Source: Tragulus kanchil | Taxonomy: Eukaryota; Chordata; Mammalia; Artiodactyla; Tragulidae | DNA: 64,000 nt | Direction of reading: 5' to 3' | NCBI GenBank assembly: GCA_022376925.1 | Contig: JAIOJX010000028.1 | Span: 71,699,001 to 71,763,000, forward strand | Shown: positions 36,913 through 48,101 of the stretch, piece by piece | Layout of the letters: each line of letters starts with the position of its first letter | How positions within the stretch are numbered: position 1 is the stretch's first letter | Notes under the pieces: model-generated | Databases searched by the model: none | What the model saw: the letters and a program-made list of their open reading frames with translations, nothing else | What the model was told of the DNA's origin: nothing | Program-made: the position numbers and the translations under genes

Positions 36913-37109
36913 TACTGTGTGCTTAGTCATTCAGTTTTATCTGACTCATTCAGTTTTAGCCTGCCAGGCTCCTCTGTCCATGGAATTCTCCAAGCAAGAA
37001 GAGTGGGTTACCATGCCCTCCTCCAGGGGATCTTCCCAACCCAGGCATCAAACCTACATCTATTGCATTGGCAGGAGGATTCTTTACCACTCTGCATCCT
37101 GGGAAGCCC
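36913..37109 (-). mobile_element. Bov-tA SINE, copy 2
   Basis: Same insertion as 35781-35977, repeated by tandem duplication I. Confidence 0.9.
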
Positions 37110-37959
37110 TATGTAAGCCAATATTGTATGTAATTTTTGCTCTGGTCCACAGATTTGGGAGGATTAGTAAATAATTTGGTATGTTAATGAATGTTAATAT
37201 TTGATTGTGTTAATCTAAATAAAAAATTATTCAGTTTTTATATGTTCATTTGGGCTTCCCAGGTGGTATGTGAGCACATACAAAAATGTCCATTCAGCTT
37301 GTATTCCTAAAGATATTGTTCAGCTTCTAACCATAAGGTCCTAGGCCAGTAGTATGTGATCTTATTTTAAGTTTAGACTGCATTCTGCTAGTGGTATGGT
37401 GGACTAAGTTTCTAATAGACCAACCTTCCTACAGTTAACTATAAATGCTGGCCAGCAACAAAGACTCCAACTACCTGAAAGTTGTAGAGAATGAACAGAA
37501 GCGGGCATGCTTTAGAAGGGAGTTGAAACTTAGAAGAAGGCACTGGCATGGGTTGAGTTTCACCTTTTGAGGCTTTTAGCCTGAGGACAGGCCACAGTCA
37601 CAGCATGGGATGGCTAAAACAGACAGAAAACTGGCCCGAGGAAAAGAATGCAGACCATGGGACAAAGGAAGCCTCTGCAGAGTGAGGGGAGGATTGTTCA
37701 GTAAAGGAGAGGTCCAGACAATTGTGAGTCTAAAATTCTGAGCATAATCTCTCCTAAATTTCCAACTGAGCTGAAAGCCATGAACAATCAGCAGATTAAC
37801 AGATTTGATCTGGTATCCTCAGTGAGCAAAATCAAGTTTGAGTTTAACCAATTCAATATTTCTGCAGTACCAACAATTGCAACACGTTTTGGAATTAGCA
37901 GAATCCATAGTCTCTAACATAACATAACATTTCAAACTATCTAAGAGACAATCTGAAAT

Positions 37960-38285
37960 TACTTGTTTTTTCAATTATATTTTTATTGAAGTAGTTGAAA
38001 TACAATGTATTAATAACTACTATATAGCAAAATGACTCAGTAATACATATATATACATTCTTTTTCATATTCTTTCCATTATGGGTTATCACAGAGTATT
38101 GAATATAATTTTCTGTACTATAGAGTAGAACGTTAATCCATTACATATGAAATTTGAAAATGACTCAGTAATACATATATATACATTCTTTTTCATATTC
38201 TTTCCATTATGGGTTATCACAGGGTATTGAATATAATTTTCTGTACTATAGAGTAGAACGTTAATCCATTACATATGAAATACAA
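37960..38285 (-). mobile_element. Antisense L1 3' end with internal 128-bp tandem repeat
   Basis: 'tttttattgaagtagttgaa' and 'ttctttccattatgggttat' are the reverse of the cetartiodactyl L1 3' UTR. The segment 38029-38152 is repeated at 38157-38280 with a single A/G difference ('cacagagtatt' against 'cacagggtatt'). Confidence 0.85.
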
Positions 38286-38912
38286 TAATAGACAATACAG
38301 CCCTGCTGCCAATTTTTAGGGGAAAAAAATCACTTTAACCACTAATCATAAACCTTGACTAGGACACTTCTTAGATTTCACAGTAGAAATAATATCAACC
38401 TGATAAGTTAGAGTGAATTCAAGGTAACAGCCATGAGAAAGGCAGTTTATACAAGAATGTCAAATGTCAAACTCATCCTTGAATACCCTTGATTTTGGTC
38501 CTCAATTAATACTGGGTTAGTAGTAAGAGGTCCTCTGCCTGATTTACTGGTCTGTCTAACCTGTCTCAGTCAATAATTAGCAGATATAAACTCAGATTAT
38601 ATAAGTCGAGTTAGGAGCAGTGCAGCCATTTCTCTGCTTGTGTACGTCCTATACTTTATCATCTCAACTACTTTTTAAGTATGCAATTATTTTAAAGAAT
38701 GCGGCCAGTAGTTCACTTAAATGTAGTTTCACCTTAACATACCAAAGCCTTTGAATATCTGTATGTTACACACCGTATTTCATGATTCATAATGTAGTTG
38801 CAACCACTGACTGTAGCATCTAATCACCAGATCAGATACTAGATATTAATTATATGTCTATTGATGCCCAGTGTTGTTTGCATTCCAATTGATTTCTGAT
38901 ACTGCTTTCTGA
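38286..38912. other. Intergenic, nothing recognised
   Basis: No exon, RNA gene or clear repeat seen. Confidence 0.5.
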
Positions 38913-39092
38913 CAGGTGTGACTTTGTAGTATGAATCTGTTTCAACAGGTGTTTTAACTGGCTGTGGTTGCAGGATTTTCTGATCCGTGTTTCTGGAGCT
39001 TGATTTATGAAATCTGTCCCTGCCTCCAAGTAGGGCCTGTCCCAGTGATCCACTTAGCCACTTTCTTTGCCCTTTTTCTCATGCCTGTATTT

Positions 39093-39230
39093 CCCACTTA
39101 TCATATTTATCACACTGTCCTCTAGTTTGTAAGTGTCACTTCTGTTTGTTTCTTTGAGACTGAGTTTCTTAAGAATGGATCACATTGTGTTCTAATCACC
39201 AAGCACATTCAATAAATGTTGATTGAGCAG
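39093..39230 (+). mobile_element. L2 3' end, copy 1
   Basis: 'tatcatatttatcacactgt', 'tgtgttctaatcaccaagca' and 'ttcaataaatgttgattgag' match a sense L2 3' end. Repeated at 40186-40323 by duplication K. Confidence 0.6.
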
Positions 39231-39596
39231 GTAGAAAGTCATAAAATAACTTTAATTTTTAAAATATATATATATTCCTCCATCAGCTTCCCTAATCAAG
39301 TTTGAGGCAGCTAACACTAGAGGAATGACTAAATCTTGATTTAGACCCTATCTAGCTTTTTATTTCAGAATTTCCAATTTTCTCATTTGTTTTGTTTTTC
39401 TGAAATACAGACTCATTAATAAACCTTTCAGTAAATACATAATATTTAAAAGTTTCACTACCTTCCTCACATACTAAGGAAGAGTTTTTCCAGTAGCTGC
39501 TTCTTAAAGTTTACTAAAAGATTTTAATAAATTTTACAAAAAAATTTTTTAAGCTAGATTGTGTTTTATTTCATCTATAGAGACTAAATACACTTA

Positions 39597-39662
39597 TGCG
39601 TGCATGCTCAGTCGCTTCAGTCGTGTCCATATCTTTGCAACGCTATGGACCGTAGCCAGCTT
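39597..39662 (-). mobile_element. BovA-type SINE fragment, copy 1
   Basis: 'gctcagtcgcttcagtcgtg' and 'gcaacgctatggaccgtagc' are the 3' end of a BovA/BovB-related tail in reverse. Only about 65 bp remain. Copy 2 is at 40688-40753. Confidence 0.75.
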
Positions 39663-41185
39663 AAGTGATAGGCGGAACAGAGTGAAAGTGACAGAATTTA
39701 AAATGAGTAAGTTATTTTTTTCTCTCCCCATGGTGCATTTGGTTAATGGTTTTATAAAATTCTATACAATGGTGTGGTCAGCTATTTCATTTGATGATAC
39801 ATATTATTGCTCTCTGGAAGTGGAGTTCCTGTTAAACTAGATGGAATTGTAATTTTGGAGTTATTTAAAACCAGCTGTGAAGCTGATAAAAACAATTTGT
39901 TCATTTAATCATCTTTCAGACTTGATAACTCAAAGTCGCATGCCAATACATTCACCTGTAGGAGAAATAAACTAAATCAATTTGTTATCATTGACGTTTT
40001 CTGACCAGGTGTGACTTTGTAGTATGAATCTGTTTCAACAGGTGTTTTAACTGGCTGTGGTTGCAGGATTTTCTGATCCGTGTTTCTGGAGCTTGATTTA
40101 TGAAATCTGTCCCTGCCTCCAAGTAGGGCCTGTCCCAGTGATCCACTTAGCCACTTTCTTTGCCCTTTTTCTCATGCCTGTATTTCCCACTTATCATATT
40201 TATCACACTGTCCTCTAGTTTGTAAGTGTCACTTCTGTTTGTTTCTTTGAGACTGAGTTTCTTAAGAATGGATCACATTGTGTTCTAATCACCAAGCACA
40301 TTCAATAAATGTTGATTGAGCAGGTAGAAAGTCATAAAATAACTTTAATTTTTAAAATATATATATATTCCTCCATCAGCTTCCCTAATCAAGTTTGAGG
40401 CAGCTAACACTAGAGGAATGACTAAATCTTGATTTAGACCCTATCTAGCTTTTTATTTCAGAATTTCCAATTTTCTCATTTGTTTTGTTTTTCTGAAATA
40501 CAGACTCATTAATAAACCTTTCAGTAAATACATAATATTTAAAAGTTTCACTACCTTCCTCACATACTAAGGAAGAGTTTTTCCAGTAGCTGCTTCTTAA
40601 AGTTTACTAAAAGATTTTACTAAATTTTACAAAAAATTTTCTAAGCTAGATTGTGTTTTATTTCATCTATAGAGACTAAATACACTTATGCGTGCATGCT
40701 CAGTCGCTTCAGTCGTGTCCATATCTTTGCAACGCTATGGACCGTAGCCAGCTTAAGTGATAGGCGGAACAGAGTGAAAGTGACAGAATTTAAAATGAGT
40801 AAGTTATTTTTTTTCTCTCCCCATGGTGCATTTGGTTAATGGTTTTATAAAATTCTATACAATGGTGTGGTCAGCTATTTCATTTGATGATACATATTAT
40901 TGCTCTCTGGAAGTGGAGTTCCTGTTAAACTAGATGGAATTGTAATTTTTGGAGTTATTTAAAACCAGCTGTGAAGCTGATAAAAAACAATTTGTTCATT
41001 TAATCATCTTTCAGACTTGATAACTCAAAGTCGCATGCCAATACATTCACCTGTAGGAGAAATAAACTAAATCACTTATCATGGAAACTGGCTTCCTAGA
41101 AGTACTTATTTGGAGAGATGAAAGAAAGAAAATTAGAAGATAGAATGTAGAAGTGAATGACACTTAAGAATGGTTATTAATATGA

Positions 41186-41838
41186 GCACCATATGACCCA
41201 GCAGTCCCACTACTGGGCATATATGCTGAGGAAATCAAAATCAAAAAAGACACATGTACCCAATTGTTCATTGCAGCACTATTTGAAATAGGGGGGACAT
41301 GGAAGCAACCTAGGTGTCCATTGACAGATGAATGGATAAAGAAGCTATGGTACATATATACAATGGAATATTACTCAGCCATCAAAAGGAACACATTTGA
41401 GTTGGTTCTAATGAGGTGGATGAACTTAGAGCCCATTATACAGAGTAAAGTAAGTCAGAAAGAGAAACATAAATATTGTATACTAACACATGTATATGGA
41501 AACTAGAAAGGTGGTACTGATAAATGTATATGCAGAGCAGCAATGGAGAAATAGATATAGAAAACAGACTTAAGGACATTATGGGGAGGAAGGAATGGGT
41601 GAGATATACAGAAAGAGTAACATGGAAATTTACGTTACCATATGTAAATTAGATAACCAATGGGAATCTGCTGTAAAACTAAAGGACCTCAAACAGGCTC
41701 TTGTAACGACCTAGAGGGGTGGGGTGGGGAGGAAGATGGGAGGAAAGTTCAAGAGGGAGGGACATGTATATACCTATGGCTGATTCAAGTTGATGTGTGG
41801 CAGTAAATAACAAAACTGTAAAAAAAAAATTTTTTTTT
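41186..41838 (+). mobile_element. L1 3' end, sense
   Basis: ORF2 C-terminal sequence in sense: 'catatgacccagcagtccca', 'gtgtccattgacagatgaat', 'tatacaatggaatattactc', followed by a 3' UTR with 'aggggtggggtgggga', 'gtatatacctatggctgatt' and an A run. The peptide WYIYTMEYYSAIKRN is the expected L1 ORF2 tail. 5' truncated. Confidence 0.9.
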
Positions 41839-44045
41839 TATTTAAGGTACATCTTACGTGACCATAATACAATGGTCAAAACTGAGAAATTTTAAGAAAG
41901 AATGGCTATTAATATGAAAACAATTATAAGAAATATCTTTTTTACTTTGATATAGGAATCTCAATATTCCTATTGTAACTTCTTGTCCTCTGTTTTGGCT
42001 TTTTTCATAGTTAACTCCTTCTACCATTTACCAGTGAAAAACTGATGGGAAGGGATGAGAAAGGAATTCAGCTGCTAACATAGACTGGTAGAAATATTTG
42101 ATGTAGCCTGCTTTTGTTCATTATTTGCAAAACCGATTAAGTTACTGTTTGATGAATTTCTACAAACTTTTCAAAATGAAAGTGGGATCATTGAGAAATC
42201 TACTTAGTGAATTTATAAAAAATCAAAATTCTATCCTCTATAGTGACACTTGGTTTTATAAGCTGCATGTGGATTTTTTGGTACTACATTTAGCAATATT
42301 TTTAAATGAAATTTCATGAAAGTCTGTTAATGATATTATTTTGTAGCAGACTGTGTAAGATTACTATGGGTAAGTATCAGCACTTTATATGTCCAGATTA
42401 TAACCAAAGTGGATAGACTTCTATTCCATTTTATAAAAAGAAAATTACCGTAAAGGAAATAATGCTCATCTCAATTTTAGATTAGGTAGAGTTCCCATGT
42501 GTAAACTGGTTCATCTTATATGACAGCATGTATCATTTCCAGCTGCTTTTTCTCTCTAATCAAAACATTTGCTTGCAATAACAGCTGCCTCTGTGCCTTG
42601 TTTTTAAACCATTTGCAGCAAATCAAACTGGGAACAACATGTCCATAGTAAGAGAACTCAGGAACCTGGGACATGTCTGTTCTAAAACTTCAAAATAAGA
42701 AAAAAAATGCCACTTTACAAACCAGTTGTCTTTTTTCCTCTAAAGGTTTGTTTCATGAGCCCTAATAAGCAAAATTTACAATCAACACTAACATACTTCA
42801 GTCCAGAAATTTATAAACAACTGTTTTTTTCAAAATTTGATCTTCAGTCTCTATGTCATGTTCAACTCTTTGCAATCCCATGGGCTGCAGCACACCAGGC
42901 TCCTCTGTTCCTTCATTCCAATCTCCTGGCAGTAAATAACAAAACTGTAAAAAATTTTTTTATTTAAGGTACATCTTACGTGACCATAATACAATGGTCA
43001 AAACTGAGAAATTTTAAGAAAGAATGGCTATTAATATGAAAACAATTATAAGAAATATCTTTTTTACTTTGATATAGGAATCTCAATATTCCTATTGTAA
43101 CTTCTTGTCCTCTGTTTTGGCTTTTTTCATAGTTAACTCCTTCTACCATTTACCAGTGAAAAACTGATGGGAAGGGATGAGAAAGGAATTCAGCTGCTAA
43201 CATAGACTGGTAGAAATATTTGATGTAGCCTGCTTTTGTTCATTATTTGCAAAACCGATTAAGTTACTGTTTGATGAATTTCTACAAACTTTTCAAAATG
43301 AAAGTGGGATCATTGAGAAATCTACTTAGTGAATTTATAAAAAATCAAAATTCTATCCTCTATAGTGACACTTGGTTTTATAAGCTGCATGTGGATTTTT
43401 TGGTACTACATTTAGCAATATTTTTAAATGAAATTTCATGAAAGTCTGTTAATGATATTATTTTGTAGCAGACTGTGTAAGATTACTATGGGTAAGTATC
43501 AGCACTTTATATGTCCAGATTATAACCAAAGTGGATAGACTTCTATTCCATTTTATAAAAAGAAAATTACCGTAAAGGAAATAATGCTCATCTCAATTTT
43601 AGATTAGGTAGAGTTCCCATGTGTAAACTGGTTCATCTTATATGACAGCATGTATCATTTCCAGCTGCTTTTTCTCTCTAATCAAAACATTTGCTTGCAA
43701 TAACAGCTGCCTCTGTGCCTTGTTTTTAAACCATTTGCAGCAAATCAAACTGGGAACAACATGTCCATAGTAAGAGAACTCAGGAACCTGGGACATGTCT
43801 GTTCTAAAACTTCAAAATAAGAAAAAAAATGCCACTTTACAAACCAGTTGTCTTTTTTCCTCTAAAGGTTTGTTTCATGAGCCCTAATAAGCAAAATTTA
43901 CAATCAACACTAACATACTTCAGTCCAGAAATTTATAAACAACTGTTTTTTTCAAAATTTGATCTTCAGTCTCTATGTCATGTTCAACTCTTTGCAATCC
44001 CATGGGCTGCAGCACACCAGGCTCCTCTGTCCTTCACCATCTCCT
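41799..44045. repeat. Tandem duplication L, period 1129 bp at the left edge
   Basis: Copy 1 is 41799-42927 and copy 2 is 42928-44045. The left break is in the L1 3' UTR and the right break in a BovB fragment, with short shared sequence at the join ('ctcctgg'). Copy 1 ends in a scrambled version ('ttccttcattccaatctcct') of what copy 2 reads cleanly. A/T run lengths differ at 41820 against 42949. Confidence 0.95.
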
Positions 44046-44303
44046 GGAGTTTGCTCAAATTCATGTCTATTCAGTTGGTGATGCCATCTAATCATCTGCT
44101 GCCCCATTCTCCTTTTGCCTTCAATCTTTCCCAGCATCAGGGTCTTTTTGACAAAGTCAGCTCTTTACATAGGTGGCCAAAGTATTGGAGCTTCAGTAAC
44201 AGTCCTTCTAAAGAACGCTCAGGGTTGATTTCCTTTAGGATTGACTGGCTTGATCTCCTTACTGTCCAAGGAACTCTCAAGAGTATTCTCCAACACTATT
44301 CAA
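43966..44303 (-). mobile_element. BovB (RTE-type LINE) 3' end
   Basis: Reverse of BovB: 'ctgcagcacaccaggctcct', 'tttcccagcatcagggtctt', 'ggttgatttcctttaggatt', 'gaactctcaagagtattctc'. 5' truncated. An 80-bp partial duplicate from tandem duplication L lies at 42840-42925. Confidence 0.9.
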
Positions 44304-45628
44304 AAGCATTTAAAATTGTATATTAGATATGTGCAATACAGTGCATAGCATTCATACTCATCAATTACTTTGGAAAAACAATATAAGAACTGAGTTTTGC
44401 CTACAATGGTAAATGATTCTTCTAGTCATTATCTGTGTCATGTGTATGAAGCTGCATTACTAAAAGTACAACTACTACCTATGATTATATTATAGATAGC
44501 ACTTGACTCAAATACAAGACACATAAAACTGCATTACTGTAAATGTTTTGGAATATGTTTTATAATCTATATTTGCCAAAGGAATTCTATTTATATACTC
44601 CTTAGAATACAGTGGTTTGGTATTAGCAAATTTTACACTGTTTTAGAAGAAAATATTTGATTGTTAATGTTATAATTTAGTAAAGAATCCATTTCTTTTT
44701 ATAAGTATCATCATCATACCAAGGGAACAAAAGAGGAAACATAATTTAGGTCAGAGCAACACATCTTAAGTATTAAAAGATGTGTGTTTAAAAGATGTCA
44801 GTCTCCATATATTCTGGAAATAAAAACCAGACAAACAATACAATAGAACCTCATGCATCCCATAGAAGTCTGAATAACTAATTACTTAAAATTTCACCAT
44901 CTGTCCTCATTGAAGCAGCAAGTCTGAGGCATTTTCCCGTGTTACGAACCATGATAATCAAAATGTAACAGAATGAGAAAAGCTAACCTGGTTTCCCCCT
45001 CCCTCAACCTTTTCTTATTCGCTGCTGTGGTTCTTAATGAAAACCTGGGCTATACAAAGGAAAGGGGAGGATATTCCCCCACCCCATCTCCTAATTGAGT
45101 GCTTATACCCAGTAATAGCTTTTTGCTGCCCTGGGCAGCATGACATTGCCTCATTTGGCCTCACACAGCTATTATTCTAGGAGGCAGCTAGTGAAATGCC
45201 CCAATCCATCTGCTTGCTTTTCATGGGCCGGTGCTTTCCTTGATGTTGACAGCTGTCTTAATATTCCTGGGCCACCTGCCACAGAGTAAATACTGTGCTC
45301 TAACACATAGACAGAAGTTTATCCCTCTGGTAGACTGTTTGGAACAAAAAGCATTTCTAAACCAAGCTTGCAGCCTTGTTGAAATGCTTCAGGGCAGCAC
45401 TTTGTTCTCATACTTTTGAGGAGTACTGTGCTGATGCTTTGGAAATGGTAGTTCAGTGCAGTGTGATGAACTTCAGCTTTTCTCACATATCAAATAAGCT
45501 ATTGAACTGTAGACTTTCTGTGGAAGTCATGGTGGTCACAGGAGGCAGATAGGAAGAGAGCAAACTGACAGTTACCTCCCCGAGGGAGCCTTCCTGAAAC
45601 TTTCTAGACTAATTTGGCAAGTGCTCCT
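44304..45628. other. Intergenic, nothing recognised
   Basis: Unique sequence; 45100-45420 is less AT-rich and may be conserved, but no exon structure is visible. Confidence 0.45.
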
Positions 45629-45790
45629 GCTAAGTTGCCTCAGTCATATTCAATTCCTGTAGCCCTCCAGGCTCCTCTGTCCATGGGATTCTCCAGGCCA
45701 GAATACTGGAGTGGGTTTCCATTTCCTCCTCCAGGGAGTCTTCCTGACCCTAGGATGAAACCCAAGTCTCATATGTCTCCTGAACTGGAG
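45629..45790 (-). mobile_element. Bov-tA SINE fragment
   Basis: 'gtagccctccaggctcctct', 'ccatgggattctccaggcca' and 'atactggagtgggtttccat' are BovA body in reverse. The tRNA-like head is degraded. Confidence 0.85.
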
Positions 45791-47335
45791 ACTAAGTTGG
45801 GGTTCATCCTATTTATGCCCATAGAAAAACCTTGCCTCCTGTCTCCTTTGCTCGCCTCTTCATCCTGTCAGGTTTGCGTCTTGAGGGAAAGCTCTTGGTC
45901 TTGATACTGTATGTCTAAGAATGAGTGTGTCTCTGATACATAGTGCTAAAGGACAAATCCAGGTTTTAAGGTATCCGAAGATTTTTGCAGTTTGTTTAAA
46001 GAAAAATATTTAAAATTAAAAATAAACATTATGTATGAAGATGAAAAAATAGATCATACAAATTACCCGTTTAAGTGGCCGACTATTACAAATATCACAA
46101 AATCTAGAAAAAAGCATTTTTTCATTAATTGTTATACCTCTATAATATTTTTTCTTACATTTTTGTTAATATATTCTTTGATAACATTTCATATAACAAA
46201 CATTTTCTAAGATTCTCCATACATATAATGGAAAGATAATTCAGTCTTTCCTAAAATTTGGTTGAGTGTATTTATTATTGATAGAAAGGGTTGGTAAATG
46301 TACAACATTATACAGCCACATACACACTCATTGTGATTTTGCTGCAGGTTTGTGCCCTACAAAGAAATTCTGAAAGGTTCTATTTTACATGATATTCATT
46401 TTTAAAAAGTTTGCTCCCTTTATAATTACAGAAATTGTATATTCTACATTATTGAACAGATGGCTGTTTTGAGAGCAGTTACATCAATTAGAAGTGACTC
46501 TTTTTAGGTTTGTCTTGATGCCTGCAATAATTTTCCGCAAATCACCTTTTGCTATTATACATTTTGAATCTCGCTTCACCTCTTACAACCACATATTTTT
46601 AGTATTAGGGGGCTTTCTGTTTATGTGGTGACAGTGCCTCTGATGGTGTATCTTGGGTGTAATGCTTGGTGAATTCCACAATTGGCAAATTGTAATTAAA
46701 GCAGTAACAGCTACTTGAAGAAACTGATATTCACATAAGTACATGCCACTAAGTCCAAACTAGAAGTATCCACACCGCACATTTCCCAGCAGATCCCAAA
46801 GGGCTCCAGTAACTCCAGTACCGACTGACTCTAGGAACAAAGTGATAGAAGGAAAATTCAAGTGGAAAGAGATTGTGGTCTTTTTACTGCAGTTGAAACA
46901 TTTGCTTTTGTAAATTTCATAAACACACACTAAAGTGATCACGTTCCTGAATTCACAGTGCAGGAGACTGTGCCCGTGAGATGCCTTGAAGCTTTGGCTT
47001 CATCAGCTTCACAGTGAACAGACTTCTCCCATACATACTCAAAAACTGAATGAGCAAATGAAGACAACAGTGCTAAATCAGCATCTCTAAGATCTTTACA
47101 TCCCTAAAATTCAACCTTTTGGCAGACTTCCTAATGCAATCTTAGAACTTAGTATTCAGAAATTTGTTACTATCAATGAGTTCAGAATGTAAAGAATAGG
47201 GGACATCTAGGAACTGATCAGTACTTGAAAAGTAAATGAAAATTCAAGGATCACTAATTCATGGCTTTAAGCCAATTTTTCATAGACAAAGTTTGTAAAA
47301 CATTTGAACGACTGTAAGTATACATGGAACCTTCC
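45791..47335. other. Intergenic, nothing recognised
   Basis: No supported gene, RNA or repeat; AT-rich at 45990-46260. Confidence 0.45.
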
Positions 47336-47337
47336 TG

Positions 47338-47440
47338 CATTATATACATACATGTATGTATGTATGTGTGTGTAGATATATATATATATGTGTGCGTATA
47401 TATATATATATGTGCGTATATATATGTGTGTGTGTGTATA
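47338..47440. repeat. Compound TA/TG microsatellite
   Basis: Alternating purine-pyrimidine tract built of (TATG)n, (TG)n and (TA)n blocks, e.g. 'gtgtgtagatatatatatat' and 'atatatgtgtgtgtgtgtat'. The Tyr/His/Ile-rich open frame across it on the minus strand is a by-product. Confidence 0.95.
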
Positions 47441-48101
47441 ATGAGTCTGTATTGGCCCAACTATTCATTTTAGGGGCCTCTAGTAACATATATATTATAC
47501 CTTTGCAAGCTGTGTATTAGCAGAGGGATTCTATCTGGATGAACGAACATTCTACTGCTTATACTATCTCCGTCAATACTATAGGAAGTTTCTGTATGAA
47601 TGGACTTCACCTGTCATGATTCTGATGCCATCTGACTTACTGAGAATAGTAATTATTGAAAAAATATGACTAGTAAAAGCATTCTCCTTGCCAGCTATTT
47701 TTTAGAGAAATTATTTTCTTAAAACCATAACTCAATGATACATTTTACCGACCCCAGTAAGATTTTATCCCCACGGAGAGTTCGTGTAGGAAGTAGGGTG
47801 TACGGCCTGCTTTGCACAGTACAAGAGGTAGACACATCTGGTAGCCATCTAGCATTCCTTTGGGGAGATTAATTCTCCAGGCCTCCTACCTGGAGGGAAC
47901 AATTTGCTTCCTACTCTATTTGCTTTCATATTCTCTGGGCTTTCTGGCAAGCAGGCCTTTAATGGAGATTCTTCCCTAAAAGAGTATGGCTCGACTAGGA
48001 ACTTCATCTTACTCAGTGTATTATTCTAGCTTTTTCCTCACAGAGAAGAAGATTTTCAAAGAGAAAGCACTGGTCAGTCTTGAGGGATAGTCTGGAATGA
48101 A
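47441..48101. other. Intergenic, nothing recognised
   Basis: No exon, repeat or RNA signature found. Confidence 0.45.

Larger units (their letters stand above)
35690..37945. repeat. Tandem duplication I, period about 1132 bp
   Basis: Copy 1 is 35690-36812 and copy 2 is 36821-37945, with about 8 bp of filler between. One extra G in copy 2 ('gagtgaggggagg', 37681 region) and a T-run difference near the start. Contains a Bov-tA SINE and an unclassified stretch at 36250-36780 that may be an old L1 5' region. Confidence 0.95.
38913..41075. repeat. Tandem duplication K, period about 1093 bp
   Basis: Copy 1 is 38913-39979 and copy 2 is 40006-41075, with a 26-bp filler at 39980-40005. Differences are mostly run lengths (39540 against 40630 region; 'tttttttctctcc' against 'ttttttttctctcc'; 'aattttggag' against 'aatttttggag'). 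Confidence 0.95.

Noticed and set aside
47254..47460. Tyr/His/Ile-rich open frame
   Set aside because: It is a translation of the TA/TG microsatellite.
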